NCBI RefSeq assembly: GCF_001723175.1
Contig: NC_064654.1
Coordinates: 1,984,001 to 2,048,000, forward strand
Source: Penicillium oxalicum
Lineage: Eukaryota; Ascomycota; Eurotiomycetes; Eurotiales; Aspergillaceae
DNA: 64,000 nucleotides
Direction: 5' to 3'
Part shown: positions 11,159-22,700 of the stretch, piece after piece
How positions within the stretch are numbered: the first letter of the stretch is position 1
How the letters are laid out: each line of letters opens with the position of its first letter
Position numbers and translations under genes: made by a program
The notes under the pieces: generated by a model
The model's database searches: none
Seen by the model: only the letters and a program-made list of their open reading frames with translations
Told to the model about the DNA's origin: nothing

Positions 11159-11540
11159 TGGCTGTTGACCTATTTTATTTTTATTTCTTGAAAATTAATC
11201 GAAGCGAGGTGGGCAGTCGGTAGGTTACCAAGTGCAACATCCGTCTACAGCTCAGGTGGAGGGTGTTGAACCTGCAGACTGGCGGGTGCGGTTTCACGGC
11301 TCGAGCGAGCAACTCGGAATACGTTCAGCTTCTATCAAGAAAAAATACCCGTGGCACAACTAGGTAACAGAGAATTCAATATATACATTAAGAAGGCGCT
11401 CAAGACAGCCTGGCACTGCCCAGCAGCTAGAGAGCAAGAGGGAAAAGAACCACAAGCAAGACCCGAACACCGCGTCATGCAACCAGGAAACTTAGATATC
11501 TACATGATTCAAAAGGACTCCGAAGGGTCTCGTCTCGTCC

Positions 11541-13687
11541 TTACCCGAGACGCAACCGGCCAGGCACAGCCCGACCTCCAAAGAGTCGCGCTACACCACC
11601 TTCTTCGGCGGTATTGTTATCCCCTGACATCCAACGAGGTAAACGGAAGGGTTCGCCTTGAAGCCACTCCGGCTTGTTCGTTGTTTCGAACGTGTTTCGC
11701 ACCCGGTGAGCAAAAGACTGGAAGAAATTTTCCTCTTCCTCTTCTTCGTCCACAATGGTAGGTGCGGTGACGGGTCTCGGGGCATGCCGAGGGGAGCGAG
11801 AGCCCTCGGCGGTGGCGACACGCAGTCGAGAAGAACCAAGCGAATCCTCGTCGCTGCGATCGGACGCCCATGTGGAACGTCCGCCGCGAGTCGAGACGGC
11901 CAGAGAGCCGAACCCGTTCAATTCGCGCTCAATGAGGTCACGTCCTTCACGCCAACCGCCCAAGCCGTATCCAGCTGGGTTGTTCTCAACATCATGCAAG
12001 TCATCCTCCTCTGCTAAGCCAAACCCACAGATGTTTTTGATGCGTCCGTACAGGTTGAACAAGGTCGCACAGACAGGAAGGAGGATGAACATGGGGAAAA
12101 TAAAATCAAAGCCTTTCCCCAGGTGAGTCAGGTTGATGAGCCGGCCTAAGAATTCGTAGAAGGTGGTGGAGCGTCGGAAATCTCTGGGCAAGAACGTCAA
12201 GAAGTTATAGGCGATCGGCACGGTCAATCGGGCCACCAGACTGGCATACCAACAGGCGCTTTCACCGTAGGTATTGCGCCGCACCAAGGCCCTATTGCCC
12301 CAGACCTTGACCTCGCTGATTCCCACAAGGGCAGCCGAGCACATGTAGAGCAGCCACAGAGACGCAATCACCTGGCTGCCGAATCCCAGAGGCTGTTCAT
12401 TCTTCCAGTGAGGAACAACGGTCAGGGTGATGGCTGATAACTGGGGAGCCAAAGACTTGATCAATTCGGACCACACAATGCAGACCGAGGCAACTGCAAA
12501 GATCATACCGAAGACCAAGCGCAGGGCGGGGATGATGTTTGAGTAGAGTTGATAGCGCAGATAAGGGCTAAGGAGCTTCACCTTTGGTACACACGATGTC
12601 CGGCGGCGAGTCGAGCCAAATTCAAGTTTCTGAGACGCAGCGGAATTCATGATGGCTTGCAGGTCAGCCGCAAGCGTGACGACACGATCCCATTCGTCGA
12701 CGAAGCGCGCCTTCATGTGGCGAGCACGTTGTAGCCGTCGAGTCAAGTCAGCCAAGTAGCGTTCCGTGATGACCGAGGGCACCGAGCCGGATGTCTCGGG
12801 CGTTTCAAGAATTGGGACTCGCACGTCGTCAGACCCGGAGCCGGGTGACTCAGACAGGTCTTCGATCCATTCCTGGAAATCGCGGGCGGTCCCGGTCTTG
12901 CGCTGCTGGAGCTGAGCGACCTGGGAGTTGAGACTCTCAAGTTCGTTGACTGCGTCCATGAGCCGATCGTGGACCCGGGGGGCTTGCGCTTGAATGCGCT
13001 TCAGGCGACCGCTGACGCTTGCGTTGCGGAACAGATTCCGCGGGATCGAAACCAGGCCGTGTCCCATCAGATAAATGGCCAAAACAAGACCCCAGACGTA
13101 GGCAAGTGCCATGATGGTACCCTTGATCGAAGTGGGATCGAAGCCGATGGAGATGGAGATGTATATCAGGCCCACCACCGCGCAGCTGAGAACGATCAGC
13201 TGGTATCGAGCATTTGACCGGAGAGAATAAAGAATACGAGCTTTGGGCTCGCGGTATCCGGAGTCGACATAGTCACCGAGAAGTGGAAGGATCGCCCTGG
13301 AGACCATCCGGCAAGTGTCAGCAAAGAGAGCCAGCGCAACGGACGGCCCACGAGATATGAGTCTCGACAGGATACACACCAGGTGAGCATGAAGATGAGC
13401 CAGTATGCGATCCGCCAGCAGACCAAGACCATCCGCTCGGGCAGCCAGATTGCCTTTGGGCCGGTGCCATTTCGTGTGCTGGACGCGAGGTCGATGGGGA
13501 CCAGAAGCACTACGCTGGCCGGCAACGCGAGCGCAAGGAATATGGGTACTAGAAGGTAGGCCGGGGTGGCCCGGATCGTGAGGAAGCGGCGCAGGAGAAG
13601 CAGGACGAGCGCAGAGATCGCGCACAAGGCCAAGGCAAAGAAGACATTGGAGCCCACGGAGATGGGCGATACGGAGAGCGAGAACAT
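11541..13687 (-). CDS. LMBR1-domain multi-spanning membrane protein
   Basis: Exons on minus are 13687-13380 and 13296-11541, with an 83-base intron (GTGTGT donor, TCTCCAG acceptor), giving 687 residues. The start is ATG 13687 (MFSLSVSP). About five hydrophobic segments occupy the first 210 residues ('VFFALALCAISALVLLLL', 'YLLVPIFLALALPASVVLLV'). A soluble loop with coiled-coil character ('VNELESLNSQVAQLQQR') follows, then four more membrane segments and a cytosolic tail with a poly-Glu run. This is the LMBR1/LMBRD2-type layout; motifs 'GDYVDSGY' and 'RLTVPIAYNFL' fit. The family includes receptors and vesicle or lysosomal transport factors, but the fungal protein's role is not established. 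The start was chosen because an upstream ATG lies in a different frame. Confidence 0.88.
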
Positions 13688-15110
13688 GATGGGGGAAAAG
13701 TGGGTGGACGAGCGACAACGGCAAATCAACCGCCTCTCATGACTGAGGTCCTGGCTACTCTAGAAGACGAGACCACGGACCGAATCGGATGCTTGGAGGT
13801 AGGGCGGGGGAGAGCGCAAAATTGAGCTTTCAGAAAGGTGAACAAGAAGAGAGACGAGCGTACGAATGAGGCTGAGAGAGCAAAATGTTGAATCAGCTGG
13901 AACCATTGGCGATTCCAGGGGAGGTCCAGGGCGTGGCTGACTTAAGCTCGGGGGGGGATACGCAATCGGTCGGAGCACGCACACGGAACTGCGGGAGACG
14001 ATCGACGATGGGCAAGACCCCTCGCCGACTTGAGTCTGACTTGACCTGGCAATCCGAGGATCGAGTGTGGTGGAGATCCTCAAATTGAACTCCTCGGCTT
14101 CACAAATTCAGACAGGAAATGTGGATTGAACCCGCTAGGTCGATACTGTGCACTTCGCGGCTGGCTTACCAGTTACAGGTACCCCCCTTCGGCCAGTGTT
14201 GTAATACGGATCCTCAACGGGAGGCCTAGACGTTGGGTTCCAGATTGCGGACCCCTGCTGGAGTGGGGAATCCACCGGAAAGTCATTACGCACGCGACCA
14301 AGCAGCGATGACAGCCTACGACGGCCATGGGATGATAGCTGGAGGCTGACAGGGCCACATCACTTACATAATGCCAAAGTATTTGATCGCTGCCTGCCTG
14401 AAGTGCTGCATCTACGTATACAATGGACGATAGGACGAGTGTCTGTAGCTGGATAACAGACTTTTTGATGAGCCAAATGTCCCTTCATCAGTAGTATAAG
14501 AGCCCTGTAAAATGGACAATGCAGTCTTTCAACCGGATGTTTATTAGTGACGCTCTAGTAGATATGTTGAGTCACGCCTATACAGGTACATTCCAGACAA
14601 CTACGGCGGCAAAGTGGAAGAAGAAAAATAGAATGACTACTACCTCCCGATAAAAATTTAGAGTCCTTCATATCGAATCACCACCCTCGTGACACTCTAT
14701 AGAACTACTGTAGGTACCTACACACAAATATTCCCCTTGTACATGTTGGAAGCTTTTGCTCACTGATATCTTGTCCCGTTATGGAAGGCAGGCAGTAGGC
14801 CAGAATGTAGGCGGTCTGCTGCGTGGGTCACCGGTCCTCAAAGGTTGGCCCAGTCAATCTACGGAGTTGGGTGCCACTCGATTTCTCGGCAACTGAGGCT
14901 CGGGGCGGCTGATGGCGTATTCTCATTGGCTATTCATACAAGAGTGCCTAGGTCCTTGACTCAAACACAAAGCTCAAGCGTGGAAGTCGGTGTGTTGACA
15001 GGTCCAGTCCAGAGTTCATCTCCTGAGACGCGCCATGTCGTCCTCTTTAAACATCACATACCTGATGTGTTCGTGGTCTATCTTTTTTCATCCTACTTAC
15101 CGTTTCCGAG
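13688..15110. other. Intergenic, LMBR1 promoter side
   Basis: About 1.4 kb between the start of LMBR1 (minus) and the start of the decayed phosphotransferase gene (plus). The first 300 bases carry the LMBR1 leader and promoter. Short ORFs are present, but none shows conserved or protein-like composition. No RNA gene was seen. Confidence 0.4.
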
Positions 15111-16540
15111 ATGCAGACTCGCATGTGCTTCGACGATGTCGCGTGGGAGCGGAGTGAGGCCGTCCAGGACGCTTGGGTACACGAACTATTTAGTGAAGAG
15201 ACTTTGAGAGCCATCGGTGGATTTATCCTGAAACATCGAAGAGGGGTGCCCGTTGAGCTCTGTGATCCCAAAGCTGGGGCATTCAACGTTTCCTTCAGAA
15301 TGAAATTTGAGGATGGCGGTTCTGCAATCATCCGATTTCCCAAACCCGGGGCGACGATGTTCCCCGAGGAGAAGGTGCGCAATGAAGTCGCTACGATGAG
15401 GTACATTCAACAGCATACGACGATCCCCGTACCGTTTGTTCTGCACTGGGCACTAAAGAGGAAAATCCTCTCGGTCTGGGCCCTTTTATCATCATGGAAT
15501 ACATTGATCACGTAATGAATCTCAGCGACGCTCTCAATTCCCCTGGATTTGCGATCCAGGATCGACCGATCCTCGACCCAAACATTGCTGACGCCAAGCT
15601 TGAACTCGTATACGGACAAGTCGCGGATATTCTGCTCCAGTTGTCCACTCTACGGCTGCCTAAGATAGGATCACTGGTCCAGGTGGATGATTTCACCTGG
15701 GAGGTGGCACAAAGACCACTATCTTACAACGCGAATGAACTCGTCCGCTTAGGGACTCTCCCGCGCTCAAAGTTGCCAGGGAAGAACGAGACTTTTCCAT
15801 CAGCGTCATCCTATTTCAATACGCTAGCAGATCTCCACCTCCAGCATCTTACACACCAACGGAACGAAGCTATTAATTCGGCGGATGACGGTCGACGCAA
15901 ATATATGGCAAGATTGCTATTCAGTAAGCTCGCGCGGGACGGTCGATTCACATGCCCTTCCTCAAATCCCGGGCCGTTTGACATCTGGTGTGACGATCTT
16001 CGGCCCTCCAATGTTTTGATCAACGAACACCTCGAGATCGTAGGGGTTGTAGACTGAGAGTTTACTTATGCTGCGCCTGTGGAGTTCTCTCACGCCCCAC
16101 CATGGTAGCTGCTTCTCGAGCAACCGGAATACTGGCCGGATGGCCTAAAGGCGTGGATTGAAGTGTATGAGTCACGTCCTCAAACGTTCTTGAAGGTGCT
16201 GCGCAAGCAGGAGGACGTGGCCATAGACTGTGGCAGACTGAAAAATGAACAAAGACTTTCCGGGCCGATGCAACAGAGCTGGGAGAGCGGTGATTTTTGG
16301 GTCACCTATGCAGCGAGGAAAAACTTCGCGTTCGACGCTGTGTTCTGGAAAAAGCTTGACGGCCGATTCTTTGGACCCGGAACAAGGACTGAAGAAGACC
16401 GTTGGAAAGAGCGAATCGATCTTCTCACCAAAGACGAAAGAGCAGACATGGAAACAATAGTTGAGAGGAAACTGCAAGACATGAGAACTAGGGCTCTAGC
16501 CTGGGGGCCTGATGAGGTGGACCTGAAGACCGTGAGCTAG
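15111..16540 (+). pseudogene. Aminoglycoside-phosphotransferase-like (APH/choline-kinase fold) gene, decayed
   Basis: Residual protein of about 475 residues in three broken pieces. The first frame starts at ATG 15111 (MQTRMCFDDVAWERS) and encodes the N-lobe ('GAFNVSFRMKFEDGGSAIIRFPKPG'). It loses frame near 15448-15455, where the downstream frame continues with 'ENPLGLGPFIIMEYIDH', consistent with one missing base in a G-run. The second frame carries the catalytic region ('DIWCDDLRPSNVLINE'), then hits TGA at 16056-16058 where the family has the Trp of the VVDWEF motif. A second in-frame stop, TAG at 16106-16108, falls in 'APPW*LLLEQPEYW'. The C-terminal part then stays open to 16540. Both stops are one G-to-A change from Trp codons. 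Intact relatives are common in Eurotiales and phosphorylate unknown small molecules. Confidence 0.85.
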
Positions 16541-19500
16541 TAGTACTTGAGGTAGAAATATACGAAAGGGCACGGTATATCCATGCGGGGAGGCCACATC
16601 GATTTCATTCACATTCGCTGCTAGGTTCTGTTCATTACATTCGAATCCTACAAAGCAATTATACGTATCCGCGGCTTAGCGCACTGGGCATTCACACCTG
16701 AGTCTCTTCTTAACCTTGAAGTATTTGCTTTGACATAAGGGCTTATCATGTGGGGAACGTTGCGCCGAGAACAGTGATTGATTTTGTAGATTGCTAGCTC
16801 GTGAAGAAAGGGAAATACACAAGGCAGTCTGATCCCAACATATAGGTCGAGGCGTAGTCGAAATTCCAGGCAAATTCACCACAGAGCGCCGTTGCTGAAA
16901 GGTCGCGGTGCGAGACCCCGATCAATTACAGCCCAGGGATGATGCGAGTGCCAATTAAAGTCAAATACCGGTCGGCCGCAGTAGCGGCGACTAATATCGA
17001 TGATAGCGGAAGATCATATTCCACTGGTGTCAGCGTACAGCCAAAATAAAGAGATAACACGAGTGTCAGGCTGATAGCAGGGGAACAATTATATCGAATG
17101 AAATTCGGGGTTGACGGAGCATCTAGAAGTGTGTGGTTCTTACATATGCCCGAGAAACCGTCCCTGAAAATCGTCCTCTCTTGTCCTGCGGATCACCAGA
17201 CTGACAAGCAACCGGGGTATCCCGAAAATGGCAAGAGATCTACTGACAGGGAACTAAATCCCTTGCTACGCTACCGGTAACAACTGCTACAAGATCGACT
17301 GGAGTTAGCTCGCCACTACATATCCCTCCCCAAGAAAACTAAAAAACTTACTGATCTTGATGAATTGTATGATATCTAGTGAATATCATTCATGGCTTCT
17401 CTCGGCAATAATCGCCGGATGGTCAGCCCACAGCTTTGACTGGGGAGGCGTGACCTCCGGCGAACCGCTTTGTCTCGTTGGTTGAATAAAATCTGGAATG
17501 AGAGAAAGTTTCAAGGAATCACGGGTTCCATCAAACTTCGGTAGACCGAGCCCCTTCTATGAATTTTTTTTAGAGCAGAGAAATAGGTTCCTGCCTGCCA
17601 CTTGACTTATTACGCGAAGAGCAAATTTTGAGCAAACAATGTCCCTTGTAGAATATAATAAGCCCGAGGGTTGTTGTAAAGCGCACTGGTTTTCCGACGG
17701 AGGGCGGCAGATCGGGGTGTGGATAGGTGGAAATGATGGGTGGAGCTGGGAAGAAGACGAACACGCCGGGGCGAGCAGCGTCAGAATATGTATGAACCTT
17801 ATGGTCGCAGTATACACAGGGATTATTTTCCAGGACATAATTATATCTGGCTGAGGTATGATGAATGGATACACCCCAAAGCGCAATGAATGGGTCAAAT
17901 CCGCTTGATAGACGACGGAGAGAAAGGTGGTAACAACGGCGACGAGTGGTCGCAAATGATGGTCCAAAAGAATCAGATTTTCAAGGCTGCTCCAACAGAC
18001 CTCGGGGTTGAAGACGGAGAAATAAAGGCGGATGACCAGGCGAAAATCATCATCAGTACCTGCGGACAAAGTGCCTGAAGGCTATACATATCTCAATAGT
18101 GTAGAGCGTGTACTCTTTAGGTACTTACTACTATTGTACTATGTACTGTACGTGCCTAGCTACCATGATGTCTACACATCCAGTAGTGTGTGTGTGTAAT
18201 TCAGTAATACACTACTGGATACCAATTCACGCAACAGACATACACCTCCTCTGCTCCTCATGACCCTATGGAGTGCGGCTTAGAGATTGACTCAAGAGAT
18301 GGTCTGAATCTGTGCACCGCCACAGAGCGTATATTAGCGATGTTCAACCCTTGGACTCTGATCCACGAGAGCCTTGACAGACTACTTCTGTTTGGATCAA
18401 AATTTAAAATTTAGAAGTTGACCACAGAGGAGCCTAACAAGAGGAGTGGACAAGGATAATCATCTCGCAACGGTTGACCGATTGTCGGATCCTGGGATAT
18501 GACAGGTAGATGCCTACCAGCCGGGACGATCTTTATCTTTTTCGTCCACACTAACTTTCTTGTCCCGGCACTCAAGTGGGACTGGCGGATGGCAGCCAAG
18601 GGCGAAGCTCTGGACGATGGTGGTCAGACTAACGGATTTCACTTCCACATCCACCGTTGTCCCTTTCACTCCCGGAGGAAAATGAGCACGACGACGACGA
18701 TTGATCCTCTAGAAAATTAATCCATAGCGCCGAGTAGATCAGAAAGGACTGGATGCATACTGGGCTCTTTACGGGTGGAACACCTGTGCACTGTACCAGT
18801 GTACCGCAATACGTGAGTATTGGAGTTGTACCCATCGTAAGATACCGAGACGGCAGCCACATGATCGCGAGTCGGGCCCAGCCTCAGCCTGGCCGAACGG
18901 GAACAGGTGTTGAAATGTTGTTGCAGCCCTCATCCATTCTCTCACTTTGACAACCTTCTCCGTCAACTTCCTTCACCCTCGACCTTTTCCTTCTTCACAC
19001 CTTCTCTTGCAATTTTATCCCTTATCCAGTCCATTTGGACTTGACTACAGCCTTGCTATTCCTGTTCCTCTTTTTCGGCTGCGTCAGCCGCCGCGCGCGG
19101 CTCCCAGTTGTTTACGGCCGGTGCCCAAACGCCTCGCACCCCTCATCCTGGGTTGTGCGGGCGGACATTGAGACACTCTCGTTTCACCTGCTCAACAGCT
19201 TCCGCCTCCTTCCCCTTGTATTCTTCTTCTCACATTCGCACTCACACTTGCACACTGCAAAGTTTCTCTACTTGCTCGTCCTCCTCGACGGATCTCTCAC
19301 CTGAAACCGTACCCTCCTAACCTGATCTCCACTCACCCTGATCGACTCGAACCCAGCGCAGGGCTCCACACCAGCAACCCGGCTTTCTTCTTTTTCCATC
19401 CACCTGCAACTAACCTTCAACCCTGCAACTTCACTTTTTCTCTCTCTCCACCCCCCTCCATATCTCGAGCCTCCACACCCTTGAGGATTTTTGTTCCCCT

Positions 19501-19704
19501 CACTCGTTCTTGACCAAACTCTCATCGCACGTCATTTTCCCTTGTCCCACCACGCGATCCCCCTACAATCCCCGGACCATTCTGCGCTTCCCGTGTCCCT
19601 GCTCCAACCTGTACCCCAATCACTCACCCCCGACTAGCGAATGCTGACGACCTATTCATTGTTGTCTGGATTGCTTCCGTGCCTTCACTGACGGGGCTTC
19701 CGCC
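16541..19704. other. Long intergenic stretch and CT-rich leader of MED15
   Basis: About 3.2 kb without a convincing gene. The longest ORF (17557-18069 minus, 170 codons) has no recognisable features and is not called. A 12-base inverted repeat is listed at 18178-18220. From about 18930 to 19640 the plus strand is strongly CT-rich, typical of promoters and 5' leaders of highly regulated genes in filamentous fungi, and leads to the MED15 start. Confidence 0.5.
18178..18220. repeat. 12-base perfect inverted repeat with GT-rich loop
   Basis: ATCCAGTAGTGT (18178-18189) is followed after 19 bases by its exact complement ACACTACTGGAT (18209-18220). It could be a hairpin or the remnant of a small foldback element. 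No gene is attached. Confidence 0.55.
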
Positions 19705-22700
19705 ATGAATCCCGCGGCGTTCTCCAATCCTGGAGGGGGGATGCCTGGTCCCGGAATGCCGCCGCAGCAAATGCAACAACAGCAGCCGCCACAGTCGCAG
19801 CAGCATCAACGCACTGAGAATGCTCAGCATATCATGAACCAAGTCGCTCACGAGCTCACCCAGCAACCTCCACTGGGGGGTTGGAAAGATGATGTGCCTA
19901 TCAAAGTCCGAGCAATGAATGTCTACCAGATGTGAGTATGGACGGTTATTCTTCCACCTCTACTTCTCTCCTACGCTTGACGGTTGTCAACCAGCCAGGA
20001 CAAGACATCCTCCAATATGACGATCTGTCCCTGCCACAGTTGGTTTCGATTTCGTGACTGACATGATTGCCGAACTCAGGATAACCTCACTTCGACTGAT
20101 ACAGCCTCAGATTGATCTGAAGCAGGCGGCCACCGCCGCCATCTCTTTCGAAACCAATGCCTTCAAAAAGGCCATCGAACGGGTTTGTCACCATCTCCGA
20201 TCGCCATTGCTGTGTCTTTTCGACTCCCCTCTGCTTCCTCCTTCTCCAACGATTTATTGTCAATACCCATGCAGTCTCTGCCATCGCCTCTTGCTCGCTT
20301 GATGTGTTACCTGTACTGACTCCTTGGAACCTTTTACCAGAGTGATTACGAGAAAGACTGCAACGAGAAACTCCACCACATCAAGGATACACGTCAGAGA
20401 CAAGCTGCTGCCGCGCTTCAGTCGGGAATGGCACCTCAGATTGGATCCGCAATGCAGGGCCAGATGCCAGGCAATTTCATGCCCCATATGAATTCCAATA
20501 TGCAAGCCTCACCTGTTGGCCAGGGCCACCCTCAGATGGCAATGGCCCTAGATGGACCGAATCAACAAGCCGTCATGCAGCAGCGTCATCAGATGCAGCA
20601 GCGTCAGCAAATCCAACAACGTCAGCACCAGCAGCAGCAACAGCAGCAGCAACATGCGATGCTCCAGCATCAGCAGCGACAACAACAGCAGCAGCAACAA
20701 CAGCAGCAGCAACGACTGCAACAACGCTCTGCTGATGAAGTTCCCGGATTCAATGACGATGCCTCTAATACCCAATTCCTCAATTCGGAACAGGTTACGC
20801 AGCTCGCAATGCAGATGCAGCGCCGATCCACTGAAGAAGACTTTGCTCGCATCAGAAGAACGATGGCCACGCGCATGGATGACAACCAGAAGATTTTCCT
20901 GCAGCAACGAGGCATTGACCCTGTTCAGTACTATTTCCGTACTCAAGCAGCACTACACTTGCGCCGTCGGATGTCACGCATGGAGAACGCCCAAGCTGGT
21001 AACTCCTCAAACACTGCTGCTCCCCAAAATGACGGCATGATGAACCAGCAGGCGATGGTGCAGAACATGATGAACCTACAGCGCAACAATACCGCCTTTC
21101 CAAACAATGCAACCCAGAGCCAGGACTCCAACACTTTCTTCGGCAACGTCGAAAACATCCAGGGTCAACAAGCGGATGGTGTTCGATCTCAGGAGGCCGG
21201 CCAATTGGTAGTCCCAGTAAGCTCGTCTCAGATGGGCCAGGCGCAGCTCAACAACCAGCAAGGTCTCTTCACCTCGCAGCCTGGCCCAAATGGCCAAAAT
21301 AATGACGTGATGAATCCCATGGGAATGAACACGCAGATGTTCACCTCGCAACACATGCAGCAGCAGTTTCACGCGCAGCAGGCACGAGTCCAAGCTGCCC
21401 ACAAGGCACAAATGGCGATGTCGGGTCAAGTTAATCCTTCAGGTCCGGCTCCATTTAATCAGCAGCAAAGTCCTGCCATGTCCATGCTCAATCAAGGCAT
21501 GTCTCCTACTCAAACCTCTCCTATTCCCGGGCCCGCCCAGGTTCGGCCGCCATCTCGCCCGGCAACCATGGGACAGGTCCCCGGTGGAATGCCTGTTGCA
21601 CGACAAAACATGCAAGGTCGACCTCAAATCCCCTCTTCGCTCCCTCAAGCTGTGCAAGATCACCTCAGCTCCATGACCGACCAGCAGCTCCGGGACTTCT
21701 TCGAGAACCAGCGTCGCAACCATGCCAACAACCACGCTCGGGGGAATATGCCACATCCGCCTCCACAGCAGATCCCTCAGCAATCTCAGCAGGGTGGCCT
21801 TTCTCAAGATGCTCAAACTTCACAGATGTTCAACGGCCAAATGGGAAACATGAGGAACTCTATGAGTGGACCTGGTGGTATCAATCCCACTGGGACCATC
21901 AACTCGGCGGCCGCCATGAATCAAAATCAACCGCCCCTAAATCCGCAGTCTATGACTCCTCAGCAACGGGCGGCGTACTTGCAACGACAGAACGAGATTT
22001 TCAGATTGAATGCACTTCGACAACAGAGCAATGCCCATGAGATGACTGCCGAACAGCAGCAGGAGATGGATCGGGTTCCGGTCCCGCACTCTATGATCGC
22101 CAATTATCCTCAGGTCCCCCAGCACATCAAGACCTGGGCGCAGCTCAAGGCTTGGTCCAGTAGCAACCCACTGAATAACCAAGGGCTCGAGCCTGGTCGG
22201 CTGATGAACCTGCAGAAGGTTCACTTTGTCCACATCGCCGGCGCGAAGCAAGCGCAACAGAATCAGCATGGCCAACCGAACCAGCTAGGGCAGCAACTCC
22301 TTTCTGCACAGCCAAATCAGCAACACCCGCAAGGCCAGCCTAACCACAACCAACTTCAGCAAGGATTTCAGGGACCAATCGTGGGTCCAGCTCCCCCGAA
22401 CGCCCCGAATCCAGCACCTACCATGACTTTGCGACCAATCACGCAGCAAGATATCCAAATTGCGCGCCAGAAACTGGGGAGTAAATCGCCCAACTTCACC
22501 GATGACCAGATCCGCGACCTCTTGCAAAACCGACAGCGGGTGCTCATGGAGCATGCTCTGCAGCAGCAGCGAAACATGTCAGCCGTTGCTCAACAGGGTC
22601 CGCGGCCAACAGCATCTGTTTCTCACACCCCTGTCCAGGCTCAGCCAGTGCCTCTTCCACAGCAACCCCCGCATGTGCCGATTGACGTGCAAGCGCCAAA

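Larger units (their letters stand above)
10735..11540. other. Intergenic with homopolymer runs and an inverted-repeat element
   Basis: Between the tRNA gene and the 3' end of the LMBR1 gene. It holds T and G homopolymer runs (about 10751-10780) and the inverted-repeat element at 10895-11158, listed separately. No protein-coding signal was recognised. Confidence 0.5.

Noticed and set aside
11351..12126. Several plus-strand ORFs over 100 codons
   Set aside because: Antisense shadows of the LMBR1 C-terminal coding region.
15990..16110. Intron in the phosphotransferase gene to remove the stops
   Set aside because: The codons around both stops match conserved residues (VVD, EFTYAAPVEF, LLLEQPEYW), so they are exon sequence, not intron.
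17557..18069. 170-codon ORF on minus
   Set aside because: No recognisable domain, no splice support, overlaps plus-strand ORFs of similar size; likely chance.
20548..21040. Poly-Leu (minus) and poly-Ser/Asn (plus) ORFs
   Set aside because: Other frames of the CAG/CAA repeat of MED15.
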